A stretch of 64,000 bases of DNA from Paramuribaculum sp. (GTDB taxonomy: Bacteria > Bacteroidota > Bacteroidia > Bacteroidales > Muribaculaceae), in NCBI GenBank assembly GCA_022511125.1, contig JAFLSD010000002.1:1-64000 (forward strand), given 5' to 3'. This document shows positions 26,280 to 35,689 of this stretch, one piece after another. The notes under the pieces are model-generated. The model saw only the letters and a list, made by a program, of their open reading frames with translations, searched no databases and was not told where the DNA came from. Numbering within the stretch: the first letter of the stretch is position 1; each line of letters opens with the position of its first letter. A program made the translations under genes and the position numbers.

Positions 26280-28331
26280 ATGGCTTCAAAATCAAAGAAA
26301 AAAATAATCGCCAGATGGTCTATCTACATAGCTGCCGCTTTGATATCCGTCTATTTTCTGCCTCGCGACGACTCCAATCGTTACAGCTACGCCATAAATC
26401 GACCCTGGGCTTATTCACTCCTCACAGCCCCGTTCGACATTCCTGTCTACCTCGATTCTATCAGCGCAAGAGAGGTCAGAGACAGCATTCAGTCCTCTTT
26501 CGAGCCGGTCATCAAACGAAATACTGCCGTGGAGGACAGTGTAGTTTCACGGTTTGCATACATCCTCGACAATACGGAAGACATCAATCTTTCTGCTAAC
26601 GAGAAAAAAGCGCTCGTCGACGAACTCCGAGAACAGTACCGGACAGGTATCGTCGAAAGCAACATTTATGAGGAAATACAGAATGGCAAACTGCCGCGCG
26701 TGCGCAAAATCGACGACAATGTAGCCACATCCGTCGTCACCGACGGATTCCTATCCACACGAAAAGCCTACACCAATATCGACAGCCTTTTCAGGGAAGA
26801 AAGATTCATGCTGGCGATTTCTTCGGCTAAACTCGCCCAACTTCTTGAACCCAACATCTCTATTGACAGCGTCGAATCAAAAAAAATCTACGAGGAAACC
26901 ATGCAGAAAGCTATGGCACCCGTCGGAGTTATTCAGCAAGGAGAAAGAATTATCGACAAAGGTGACATCGTGACGCCAAAGCTCTTCACGGTGCTTAATA
27001 CCTACGAAACACTCGAGGCTCAGCGTGGAGAAACCGACTATAGGGAAAATTACTACCCCCTCGCCGGACAGCTTCTTTACATGCTTCTCATCTACGGGGC
27101 ATTATTTGGCTATCTCCATTTCTTCCGGCCTGAATATTACGCCAACATCCGTCTGGTTGAAATGATGATGTTTGTGATCGCACTCTTCGTCATAACTGCC
27201 TACCTAACGGCGAAATCAACCGGTATGTGGTTGTATATCATTCCGTTCACGATAGTCCCGATAGTGCTTGTCGTATTCCTCGATTCGCGAACCGCATTTT
27301 TCGCCCATATCGTCACCATCCTCGGCGCTATGCTCGCCTCACTCTTCCCCATGGAGTTCATCTTCTGCCAGTTCATGGCCGGCGTCGTGGCTATCGACTC
27401 GATCAAGGAACTTTCCAAGCGTTCACAGCTCATCCGTACGGCCGCACTCGTTTTCTGTGTCTACTCCGTATCCTATCTCGCTGTCGAACTGCTCCACAAC
27501 TGGAATCTCGAGAAAATCACACCTCGAATGTTCGGATATTTCGGTATCAACGCAGTCTTGATTTCATTCGCCTACATTTTCATCTTCATATTGGAAAAAC
27601 TCTTCGGATTTACATCGAGAGTCACTCTCGTAGAATTATCTGATATAAACCACCCGATTTTACGCAAGCTGTCCGAGGAATGTCCCGGAACATTCCAGCA
27701 TTCGATGGCTGTCAGCAATCTCGCGGCCGCCGCGGCCGACAAAGTCGGAGCCAACATGCAGCTCGTGAGATCCGGAGCACTTTATCACGACATCGGAAAG
27801 ATCGATAATCCTGCTTTCTTTACCGAAAATCAACATGGAGTCAATCCACATGATGCGCTCGACCCCAAACAAAGTGCTAAAATCGTCATCGGTCACATTC
27901 ACGATGGAATCAAACGGGCCGACAAAGAAAAATTGCCGTCAGTCATAAAACAATTTATCACCGAACACCACGGCAAAGGTAAAGCGCGTTATTTCTACAA
28001 CACTTGGTGTAACACCCATCCCGGCGAGAACCCCGACGACAGCGCTTTCACCTATCCCGGACCTAACCCGACGACTAAAGAGACATCCATTCTCATGATG
28101 GCCGATGCGGTTGAAGCTGCCTCAAGAAGTCTCAAAGAGCACACCCCCGAAGCTATCACTGCGCTCGTCAACAAAATCATCGACGGTCAGGTTGCCGAAG
28201 GCCTGCATAACGACTCTCCCCTGTCATTCCGCGACGTTCAGACAATCAAAGAGGTATTTATCAACCGTCTTCTGACCATGTATCATTCGCGGATATCTTA
28301 CCCTGACTTGGAAAAAAAATCGAAATCATGA
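26280..28331 (+). CDS. 7TM-HD phosphohydrolase, PgpH-like (probable c-di-AMP phosphodiesterase)
   Basis: 683 residues. One N-terminal helix, an extracytoplasmic domain (about 60-255), seven membrane helices (about 265-450), then an HD domain with FQHSMAVSNLAAAAADKVGA, YHDIGKIDNPAFF and TEHHGKGKARYF. In Firmicutes, PgpH of this architecture hydrolyses c-di-AMP and is inhibited by (p)ppGpp. Here it directly follows the (p)ppGpp synthetase gene, which fits that link. The ATGA overlap with the next gene implies translational coupling. Confidence 0.9.
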   Translation: MASKSKKKIIARWSIYIAAALISVYFLPRDDSNRYSYAINRPWAYSLLTAPFDIPVYLDSISAREVRDSIQSSFEPVIKRNTAVEDSVVSRFAYILDNTEDINLSANEKKALVDELREQYRTGIVESNIYEEIQNGKLPRVRKIDDNVATSVVTDGFLSTRKAYTNIDSLFREERFMLAISSAKLAQLLEPNISIDSVESKKIYEETMQKAMAPVGVIQQGERIIDKGDIVTPKLFTVLNTYETLEAQRGETDYRENYYPLAGQLLYMLLIYGALFGYLHFFRPEYYANIRLVEMMMFVIALFVITAYLTAKSTGMWLYIIPFTIVPIVLVVFLDSRTAFFAHIVTILGAMLASLFPMEFIFCQFMAGVVAIDSIKELSKRSQLIRTAALVFCVYSVSYLAVELLHNWNLEKITPRMFGYFGINAVLISFAYIFIFILEKLFGFTSRVTLVELSDINHPILRKLSEECPGTFQHSMAVSNLAAAAADKVGANMQLVRSGALYHDIGKIDNPAFFTENQHGVNPHDALDPKQSAKIVIGHIHDGIKRADKEKLPSVIKQFITEHHGKGKARYFYNTWCNTHPGENPDDSAFTYPGPNPTTKETSILMMADAVEAASRSLKEHTPEAITALVNKIIDGQVAEGLHNDSPLSFRDVQTIKEVFINRLLTMYHSRISYPDLEKKSKS

Positions 28332-29038
28332 AATATTTCATAACATTGTTATTATTCCTTTCGCTTGGATTGGGTTCCGCAAAAGCCCAGAATACAACGC
28401 AGTCCGTGCTCAACCCCGAAATACCGGACATGGAATCCATCAAAGAACGGATTAACGACAAAACATCACCCTACTATTATCCGCGTCTGATTGCCGAATT
28501 CGAAAGAAACGACACGATGATGAAACTCGACAAATTCCGTCATCTTTATTTCGGATACATGTTTCAGGAAGACTATAACCCATACCGTCCAAAGTCCATA
28601 GGCACGGCTCTCGACCAATTTTACGAAAAAACTTCATGGAACAGACAGGATTGTGATTCAGTTATCAAATACTGCGAAATCGCCTTGGAAGACAATCCTT
28701 TCGACCTTCATCGTATGATCGACCTCATTTCCGCCTACAAAACTAAAGGAAAATCCAATCTCGCCAAAATATGGCAATACAAACTCGATTATATCCTGAT
28801 GGCGATCGCTTCGTCGGGAACCGGAGCCGATGAGGAAAACGCATGGTATGTCATTGCGCCAGAGCACGAATATATTCTGCTTAACGCTATGGGTGCATTA
28901 GTCAAGGATCACGTGTTTTACGAACCTTACTACGACTTCATTAAAACGAAAGAGCACGATGGTTCTACAGGAGGATATTATTTTAACATTCAGAATATTC
29001 TCGAAGAATACAACCGAAAATATCCCGAAGAGGAATGA
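28328..29038 (+). CDS. Exported DUF4919-like protein
   Basis: 236 residues with signal peptide (MKYFITLLLFLSLGLGSAKA). The body is mostly helical and TPR-like: YYPRLIAEFERNDTMMKLDK, FRHLYFGYMFQEDYNPYRP, CEIALEDNPFDLHRMIDLIS, ending with FNIQNILEEYNRKYPEEE. I recognise the pattern as the Bacteroidales DUF4919 family; no function is known to me. It overlaps the preceding gene by 4 bp and the next one by 4 bp. Confidence 0.8.
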   Translation: MKYFITLLLFLSLGLGSAKAQNTTQSVLNPEIPDMESIKERINDKTSPYYYPRLIAEFERNDTMMKLDKFRHLYFGYMFQEDYNPYRPKSIGTALDQFYEKTSWNRQDCDSVIKYCEIALEDNPFDLHRMIDLISAYKTKGKSNLAKIWQYKLDYILMAIASSGTGADEENAWYVIAPEHEYILLNAMGALVKDHVFYEPYYDFIKTKEHDGSTGGYYFNIQNILEEYNRKYPEEE

Positions 29039-29772
29039 ACCGAGTGCCGACAAATAACCCTCCCGCTAAGGGCGTGCTTTATCTCCTGCCGGTTACGATA
29101 GGCGATACCGCTCCCCTTTCCGTTCTGCCTGCCGACAACATCATGATTGCCCGCAGAGTTAAATATTTCATCGTCGAAAATGTCAGGACAGCCAGGAGAT
29201 TTTTGAAAAAGTGCGATCCTTCGTTAAATATCGATGAACTTACGTTCTTTGTCCTCGACAAAAACACCGACAGAAGCGAAATAGACGAAATGATGCGTCC
29301 TCTTGATGAGGGAAACGACATCTGTCTTCTTTCCGAAGCAGGATGTCCGGCCATAGCCGACCCCGGGTCAATGGCTGTTGCCGAAGCTCACAGACGCTCC
29401 ATAAAGGTCCGCCCTTTAGTCGGACCTTCAAGCATTCTATTATCACTGATGGCTTCGGGATTCAATGGACAGAATTTTGCTTTCTGCGGATATTTACCGG
29501 TTGATTCCGCACAAAGAAATAAAGCCCTCAGGGAAATGACAAGACGCATCGATAATGAACGTCAGACTCAGATCTTTATTGAAACACCCTACCGTAACAA
29601 CCGCTTGATCGACGAACTAACCAAAGCATTACCCGGACATTACCTGCTTTGCGTGGCCTCCGACCTTACCGGCTCCGAAGAGCGGATTGAGGTCAAAACC
29701 TTGAAGACCTGGGCGCATGAAAGCTATAAGTACGATAAAATACCGTCAATTTTTCTTTTATACCGCGATTAA
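29035..29772 (+). CDS. RsmI-like tetrapyrrole-methylase-fold SAM methyltransferase
   Basis: 245 residues. Begins KGVLYLLPVTIGD and has LLSEAGCPAIADPGSMAVAE, VRPLVGPSSILLSLMASGFN, FCGYLPVD and FIETPYRNNR, the RsmI (16S rRNA C1402 2'-O-methyltransferase) pattern. It lacks the extra C-terminal domain of E. coli RsmI (286 residues), as in the Bacteroidetes short form. A tRNA or rRNA target is likely, but the exact one is not established. Confidence 0.85.
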   Translation: MNRVPTNNPPAKGVLYLLPVTIGDTAPLSVLPADNIMIARRVKYFIVENVRTARRFLKKCDPSLNIDELTFFVLDKNTDRSEIDEMMRPLDEGNDICLLSEAGCPAIADPGSMAVAEAHRRSIKVRPLVGPSSILLSLMASGFNGQNFAFCGYLPVDSAQRNKALREMTRRIDNERQTQIFIETPYRNNRLIDELTKALPGHYLLCVASDLTGSEERIEVKTLKTWAHESYKYDKIPSIFLLYRD

Positions 29773-29776
29773 ACGA

Positions 29777-30826
29777 ATGGCAAAGAAAAGACAGAAAAAC
29801 GACTCTAACCTTTGGGATCAGCCCGGACTTTTCGATATTTTCGACGATCCCGCCGACCGATTGCCTGTTCATCCTTCTATCAAGGATTTCGTGGTGATTA
29901 CACCCGAACAAAACGAGACTTCACGACCTCAAACAAAAACGTCTTCTCCTGTTGCGGAGCTGAAAATCAAGGATACGAACCCAAAAGACGATGCTATTCT
30001 CTTTATGAGTTTCGGCAGCGGTAGCAGTGGAAATTGCGCTTTTATCGGAAATATATCCTCAGGGGGATTTCTACTTGATGCGGGGGTCGATTGCAAGACA
30101 GTCGAAGAGTCTTTGCTACGTATCGGTGTCACTATGGATCGTGTGCGTGGCATCTGCCTTACCCATGACCATAGCGATCATGTTAGATTTATCTACGGAT
30201 TCGTAAGACGGAATCCACACATGAAGATTTTTTGCACAAATCGAGTTCTTGCCGGTATCTTGCGCCGTCACAACATCTCTCGTCGCATCAAAGACTATCA
30301 CAAACCTGTTTTCAAGGAATTTCCCTTCACTATCGATGCACTACCCGGTTTTGAGATAACGGCTTTCGACGTTCCTCACGACGGGTCTGACAACTGCGGC
30401 TTTTTCATAACTTACGGAAACAATGCTTTTACAGTAGCTACCGACCTCGGTGAAATAAACGACAGAGTCGACTATTATGCGCGTAAGGCTCATTACGTCA
30501 TGATCGAGTCTAACTACGATTTCAACATGTTGCGCCAGGGTTCTTATCCCGCTTACCTGAAAGCGCGCATCGCCGCGGCAAACGGCCATCTTGACAATGA
30601 AATGACAGCATCATTTATCTCTTCTATCCTTTCCGATCGGTTAAGTTCGGTTTTCCTTTGTCATTTAAGCCAGGACAATAACAAACCCGAAATAGCCCTT
30701 GCCGCTATAAACGACGCGCTTGCTGCTAACGACGCCATCACTGCCGGCCGCATTACTGCGCCGGAGATAATAATATTGCCGCGATATGAAAGCTCGCGGT
30801 TATTCACTCTTAGAATCAAAAATTAA
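29777..30826 (+). CDS. MBL-fold metallohydrolase, YycJ/WalJ-like
   Basis: 349 residues from the ATG at 29777 (MAKKRQKNDSNLWDQPGLFD); an in-frame start at 29717 lies inside the previous gene and is less likely. After about 85 polar residues comes the metallo-beta-lactamase domain: GSGSSGNCAFIG, FLLDAGVDCKTVE, ICLTHDHSDHV (metal ligands), DVPHDGSDNCGF, ESNYDFNMLRQG and LSQDNNKPEIAL. YycJ-type proteins are DNA-processing nucleases in other bacteria. The N-terminal extension is unlike the short YycJ form. Confidence 0.87.
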   Translation: MAKKRQKNDSNLWDQPGLFDIFDDPADRLPVHPSIKDFVVITPEQNETSRPQTKTSSPVAELKIKDTNPKDDAILFMSFGSGSSGNCAFIGNISSGGFLLDAGVDCKTVEESLLRIGVTMDRVRGICLTHDHSDHVRFIYGFVRRNPHMKIFCTNRVLAGILRRHNISRRIKDYHKPVFKEFPFTIDALPGFEITAFDVPHDGSDNCGFFITYGNNAFTVATDLGEINDRVDYYARKAHYVMIESNYDFNMLRQGSYPAYLKARIAAANGHLDNEMTASFISSILSDRLSSVFLCHLSQDNNKPEIALAAINDALAANDAITAGRITAPEIIILPRYESSRLFTLRIKN

Positions 30827-30837
30827 TTAAGTTTACT

Positions 30838-32472
30838 ATGATAAAAAGATTCACATTTCTGACATTATCCGTTGCCACTGCAATTGGTTCATTTGCTTGC
30901 ACAAGTCTGATTGTCGGCAAAAAAGCCTCTCCCGACGGCAGCGTTATGATAACCTATGCTGCCGACAGCCACACGCTTTACGGCGAGCTCTATCATCAGC
31001 CTGCCGCCGACCATCCTAAAGGTGCCGTTCGTAAGGTCGTTGAGTGGGATACTGGCAAGCCACTCGGTACGATTCCCGAAGTTCCCCATACTTACGCTAC
31101 CTATGGAAATATGAACGAACACGGACTTACTATTTCCGAAAGCACTTGGGGAGGACGTCATGAGCTCGCGGGATCGGGAATAATCGATTATGGCTCGCTG
31201 ATCTATATTACCCTTCAGAGAGCGAAAACTGCACGTGAGGCAGTCGAGACTATGATCGGCCTTATCAACGATTACGGCTATGCCAGCGAAGGAGAATCTT
31301 TCTCAATCGCCGACCCCGACGAAGCATGGATCATGGAAGTGATAGGAAAAGGGAAGGATGATCCCGGAGCTGTCTGGGTGGCTCGTAGAGTGCCTGACGA
31401 CTGCATATCCGGCCATGCCAACCATTCACGCATCCACCAGTTTCCTCTCAATGATCCTGAGACATTATATTCACCTGACGTAATTAGTTTTGCCCGTAAA
31501 AAAGGTTATTTCAACGGAAAAGACGAAGATTTCAGTTTTTCGAGGGCTTATGCCGAACTTGATGGTGGAGCACTCAGAGGATGTGACGGACGCGTCTGGG
31601 CTTTCTTCAACAAATATAATTCGTCAGTGGAGCCCTATCTCGACTGGGTTTTATACGGCAAAGGCGATCCGTTGCCTCTTTGGGTCAAACCTGACACTAC
31701 AGTAAGCGCATCTGATTTGAAATGGATGATGCGCGATCATTTTGAAGGCACACCCATGGATATGACTAAGGATATCGGCGCAGGACCGTACAAAGTGCCT
31801 TACCGTTGGCGCCCGTTGACGTTCAAGGTCGACAGCACGCAGTACACTCACGAACGCGCCATAGCTACCCAGCAAACCGGTTTCTCCTTCGTATCACAGA
31901 TGAACAATCAGATGCCCGAAGAAATGAAAGGAATCCTTTGGTTCGGTGTCGACGATGCCAATACATGCGTCTATATACCTGTCTTCAACGGAATTACAGA
32001 AGTTCCCTATGAATTTTCCGTCGGAAACGGCGACATGTACAATCTTTCATGGGATGCCGCTTTCTGGGTAAACAATTATGTTGCAAATCAAGCATATAAT
32101 CGCTATTCTCAGATGATTCCCGACATTCGCAAAGTACAGTGCTCCATAGAAAGCAATCTCGAGACGGGTGTCGACAGTCTGCGTCAGACGATCAAAAACA
32201 TGAAACCTGCTGAGGCCAAGGCCGTTCTGACTGCATATACAAAGGATCAAACTGCCGATTATGTAAAAAAATACCGCAATCTCGGAGACTATCTGTTAGT
32301 GAAATATCTCGACGGAAACATCAAAAAGGAGAAGGACGGCAAATTCCTGCGAAACGAATATGGAATGCCGGAATATCCTGAATTCCCCGGATATGACGAA
32401 AAATATTATCGTTCGATTACAACCGATCCTGATGGAGGCGACCGTCTCAAACTCCTGATTATAGAAGACTGA
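30838..32472 (+). CDS. C69-family dipeptidase
   Basis: 544 residues. Signal peptide ending before Cys21; FACTSLIVGKKASPDGS places a Cys at the mature N-terminus, the autocatalytic nucleophile of the Ntn-hydrolase C69 (PepD-like) family. Further landmarks are GNMNEHGLTISESTWGGR and WIMEVIGKGKDDPGAVWVAR. It likely degrades dipeptides in the periplasm. The stop overlaps the cdd start region (32472). Confidence 0.92.
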   Translation: MIKRFTFLTLSVATAIGSFACTSLIVGKKASPDGSVMITYAADSHTLYGELYHQPAADHPKGAVRKVVEWDTGKPLGTIPEVPHTYATYGNMNEHGLTISESTWGGRHELAGSGIIDYGSLIYITLQRAKTAREAVETMIGLINDYGYASEGESFSIADPDEAWIMEVIGKGKDDPGAVWVARRVPDDCISGHANHSRIHQFPLNDPETLYSPDVISFARKKGYFNGKDEDFSFSRAYAELDGGALRGCDGRVWAFFNKYNSSVEPYLDWVLYGKGDPLPLWVKPDTTVSASDLKWMMRDHFEGTPMDMTKDIGAGPYKVPYRWRPLTFKVDSTQYTHERAIATQQTGFSFVSQMNNQMPEEMKGILWFGVDDANTCVYIPVFNGITEVPYEFSVGNGDMYNLSWDAAFWVNNYVANQAYNRYSQMIPDIRKVQCSIESNLETGVDSLRQTIKNMKPAEAKAVLTAYTKDQTADYVKKYRNLGDYLLVKYLDGNIKKEKDGKFLRNEYGMPEYPEFPGYDEKYYRSITTDPDGGDRLKLLIIED

Positions 32473-33005
32473 TGAAAAAATTTGAGATTGTCACACCTGT
32501 AGAATCTCTCGCTTATGACGAACTTTCTTCCGACGACAAGAAACTCGTCGATATAGCTTCAGAGGCGGCTCGTGAAGCATACGCTCCATACAGCGGCTTT
32601 TATGTCGGAGCAGCAATTTTGTTGGACGACGGGACTATCATCACCGGAAACAATCAGGAAAATGCCGCTTTCCCGTCAGGGATGTGCGCCGAGAGAACAG
32701 CGGCTTTCTATGCCCACGCACAGTTTCCGCGTCTCAAATTTAAAAAGATAGCTATTTCTGCTGTTGGAAGCAACGGGAAAACGTTAACCGAACCGATTTC
32801 ACCTTGCGGAGCCTGCAGACAGGCGCTCCTCGAATATGAAACTATCGCCGGTGAGCCTGTTGAGATTCTACTCCATTGTCCCGATAAAATTTACCGGATT
32901 CCTTCCGTCAGATCTCTTTTGCCTCTCTCTTTCTCAGAAATCCCTAATGACGCGACATCATCGGAGGACGGCCTTGTGAAGGCTGTGTGTTCTGAGGAGG
33001 GATAG
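32472..33005 (+). CDS. cdd: Cytidine deaminase
   Basis: 177 residues. Converts cytidine/deoxycytidine to uridine forms. Zinc motifs FPSGMCAERTAAFYA (Cys, Glu) and SPCGACRQALLE are intact, with AREAYAPYSGFYVGAAIL upstream. The last 62 bp overlap the convergent lipoprotein gene. It is the end of the long co-directional run that starts at relA/spoT. Confidence 0.95.
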   Translation: MKKFEIVTPVESLAYDELSSDDKKLVDIASEAAREAYAPYSGFYVGAAILLDDGTIITGNNQENAAFPSGMCAERTAAFYAHAQFPRLKFKKIAISAVGSNGKTLTEPISPCGACRQALLEYETIAGEPVEILLHCPDKIYRIPSVRSLLPLSFSEIPNDATSSEDGLVKAVCSEEG

Positions 33006-33321
33006 GTTTTGAAGGAATTGATGGTACATTCTGGGATTGTCCGCCACCCGTAACAGGAGGTCTGCCAGTATTCTGATTCGGTTGACCCGGACGGTTATCC
33101 GGGACTGAAGGTTGCGATGGCTTCTGCATCGGTTTTGATGGAGCACTCCAGGAGATTACAGGACCGGGGCCGTAAATCGGATGTATCGGACGCGGATTGT
33201 AATATACCGGAGGCATATGGTATCCGTAATGAGCCGTAGGTTCCCATTCTGTATCACATCCTGTAAGGACGGCGGCTGCTGCCAAAGATAGAATTGATAT
33301 TCCAATGATATTGTGTCTCAT
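32944..33321 (-). CDS. Proline/glutamine-rich lipoprotein, hypothetical
   Basis: 125 residues. Signal peptide and lipobox (AAAVLTGCDTEW). The mature part is Tyr/Pro-rich (YGYHMPPVYYNPRPIHPIYG), then a low-complexity Pro/Gln/Asn/Ser tail, so probably an unstructured surface or periplasmic protein. The 3' end overlaps cdd on the other strand by 62 bp. No known family. Confidence 0.7.
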   Translation of the reverse strand: MRHNIIGISILSLAAAAVLTGCDTEWEPTAHYGYHMPPVYYNPRPIHPIYGPGPVISWSAPSKPMQKPSQPSVPDNRPGQPNQNTGRPPVTGGGQSQNVPSIPSKPIPPQNTQPSQGRPPMMSRH

Positions 33322-33433
33322 AGCTGTTATGTTTTTAATTAAAACAATCCTCTTTACGAATAGTTCTCTTCATTTAATTTTAAAATAAGTTTTCTTAACT
33401 TTCAAAAAGTAATTTAGCTATAAAACCCTAAGA

Positions 33434-34015
33434 ATGGACTTTATAATTAGAAACGGAAGAATAGATGACGCTGACTTTCTGGCTGTTACAGTCATGGAAG
33501 CTGTAGGAGAAGAATTGATTGACGGATTGGCCGGAACACCCGAAAAGTTACCGAAAGTCCATGAATTGTTCCGGCGACTGGCGGCTCGCAGCGACAGCCA
33601 GTACAGCTATAAAAACGCTTTGATTGCTGTGAGCGATGATAATAAACCGATAGGAGCTATAATTGGCTACGACGGAGCTAATCTTAAAATGTTGAGAAAA
33701 GCATTCATTAGCGAAGCCAATGACTTGTTGGAATGGAATATGACGCCTGAAGAAGAAGCACAAATGAAGGATGAAGCCTCTCCCGATGAGGCATACCTCG
33801 ATTCGCTCTATGTTATTCCTTCATGTCGAGGCAACGGAATAGCTACCGCTCTGTTTCGTGCAGCTTTTGAAAAGTTTGGAAATATAGGTAAACCCTTTGG
33901 GCTTCTGGTAGAACCATCTAATGAGCGCGCCAAGAGACTTTATGAGCAATTAGGATTTAAAGACGTGAGAATCAGCGACTTTTTCGGCACCCCCATGATC
34001 CACATGCAGAAATAA
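33434..34015 (+). CDS. GNAT-family N-acetyltransferase
   Basis: 193 residues. The acetyl-CoA loop is VIPSCRGNGIATALFRAAFE and the C-terminal motif is EPSNERAKRLYEQLGFKDVR. Substrate unknown. It stands alone. Confidence 0.85.
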   Translation: MDFIIRNGRIDDADFLAVTVMEAVGEELIDGLAGTPEKLPKVHELFRRLAARSDSQYSYKNALIAVSDDNKPIGAIIGYDGANLKMLRKAFISEANDLLEWNMTPEEEAQMKDEASPDEAYLDSLYVIPSCRGNGIATALFRAAFEKFGNIGKPFGLLVEPSNERAKRLYEQLGFKDVRISDFFGTPMIHMQK

Positions 34016-34248
34016 ACAAAATGACTTGCCTCCGGTTGGAAATCGTGGAGAAGACAGGCATCTAAATTGTACACATAGTATTCAACTGACATTCTTAATC
34101 ATATCTTTTCTTATATCCAGCTTGGACACTCACAACAATAACTTCGTAATTCTTCAAAATATTGGCGTTTTTGTCAACTATTATAGGTAAAAATTCTTAA
34201 AAAGCTAATTGTGGCGATAAGATAATTGGTAAACGCACTAAGAGTTAT

Positions 34249-34256
34249 TACCTTTG
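34249..34256 (+). promoter_or_regulatory. TAnnTTTG promoter of the RND efflux operon
   Basis: TACCTTTG with TTG at 34226-34228, spacer 20 bp. It starts a leader of about 25 nt to the tolC-like gene at 34285. No TetR/MarR regulator gene is adjacent. Confidence 0.75.
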
Positions 34257-34284
34257 CACCGCTAAAATTTCAACCTTTATTTTT

Positions 34285-35676
34285 ATGTTTTTTAGAATTT
34301 TAAGTGGAATTATCATATTGGCGTCTTTCTCAATGAGCTCGACCGCTCAAACTGTTCCAACCCTTACTCTCGACGACTGTCTTCGGATTGCTTTGACCGA
34401 GAACCCTACGGTAAAAGTAGCCGATCTTGAAATTACGAGGATGGATTATTCCAAGAAAGAGATTATAGGTCAACTGCTTCCTACTGTCGACTTTGGAGCC
34501 ACTTACAACAGAATGGTTGCCAAACAGGTGATGTATCTGAACATGGGAGGTTTAGGAGGAGGCAATAACGGAGGAGACGACAGTGATACAGAAAGTAAAC
34601 CGTCGGAAGGTATCAAAATGGGTCTCGACAACTCCTATTCCTTAGGTTTTCAGGCTGCTGTTCCTATTATCGCCCCTCAACTCTGGAAAAGCATTTCATT
34701 GAGCGACAGCCAGATTCTGAGAAGCTTTGAAGCTTCGCGTCAGAGCAAACAAAATCTTGTCAATCAAGTGAAGAGTGCATACTATGCGTTGCTTCTTGCA
34801 GAAGATTCCAAAAAGGTAATCCAGGAAAGCTACGACATGGCTAAGTTGACTTATGAGATTTACTCCAAACAGTATTCACTCGGAGCTGCTTCTGACTATG
34901 ATGTACTTCGTACGTCGGTAGCGATGAAAAACGTGGAACCGGAGCTTCTTCAAGCCGACATCGCATTGAAGCAAACTCGTCTGCAACTCCTGATTCTCAT
35001 GGGCATAGATGCTTCTTTCGATTTCACCGTAAGCGACAGACTAAGCAATTATGAGGATACGATGTATGAAAATGTACTTTCTACCGTATCACATGATTAC
35101 AGTGGTAATTCAGATTTAAAATTGCTTGATATCGACAGCGATATTCTTGAAAAGAATCTCTCTATCCAAAAGCTTGCTTATTCGCCAACACTAGCCTTTA
35201 CTTTCAACTATAACTGGACTTCGATGAGCAACGGCTCGCCGTTCAAGAATTTCAGATGGAATCCTTATTCCACTGTTGGCCTTACTCTATCTGTGCCCCT
35301 TTTCAGTGGATGGCAACGCCAGAGCCGCATAAAACAAACCAAAATTCAAGTTGAAGAGCTGAAGCTACAGCGGGAGAATCTCGAACGTAGTATTTCAATG
35401 CAGATAGACCTTGCAATCGACAATCTCAACGTAAACGTGAAACAGATAAGTTCAAGCAGCGAAAGTGTGAAACAAGCTGAAAGAGCCCACGACATCATGG
35501 CCAAAAGTTTCGATATAGGTGCGGCGAGCTATCTTGATCTACGTGACAGCGAATTGGCTCTGACACGTGCCAGACTGGCCTATTTTCAAGCCATATACAA
35601 TTTCCTTATTGCCAATAGCGAGCTTGAGCTCCTGCAGGGGACTGCCCCGATAGAAAAATATGTAGAAAACCAATAA
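34285..35676 (+). CDS. TolC-family outer-membrane efflux protein
   Basis: 463 residues, signal peptide ending near SSTAQ. Two OEP repeats are visible (LTLDDCLRIALTENPTVKVA and GLTLSVPLFSGWQRQSRIKQ, with AYYALLLAEDSKKV). It has a low-complexity Gly/Asp insert (GGLGGGNNGGDDSD) after the first helix. It forms the trimeric outer-membrane channel with the adaptor and pump encoded next. Confidence 0.94.
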   Translation: MFFRILSGIIILASFSMSSTAQTVPTLTLDDCLRIALTENPTVKVADLEITRMDYSKKEIIGQLLPTVDFGATYNRMVAKQVMYLNMGGLGGGNNGGDDSDTESKPSEGIKMGLDNSYSLGFQAAVPIIAPQLWKSISLSDSQILRSFEASRQSKQNLVNQVKSAYYALLLAEDSKKVIQESYDMAKLTYEIYSKQYSLGAASDYDVLRTSVAMKNVEPELLQADIALKQTRLQLLILMGIDASFDFTVSDRLSNYEDTMYENVLSTVSHDYSGNSDLKLLDIDSDILEKNLSIQKLAYSPTLAFTFNYNWTSMSNGSPFKNFRWNPYSTVGLTLSVPLFSGWQRQSRIKQTKIQVEELKLQRENLERSISMQIDLAIDNLNVNVKQISSSSESVKQAERAHDIMAKSFDIGAASYLDLRDSELALTRARLAYFQAIYNFLIANSELELLQGTAPIEKYVENQ

Positions 35677-35689
35677 TAACCTTTTCCCA

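Noticed and set aside
33322..33433. Regulatory element between the lipoprotein and GNAT genes
   Set aside because: Short AT-rich gap with no consensus box or dyad worth reporting.
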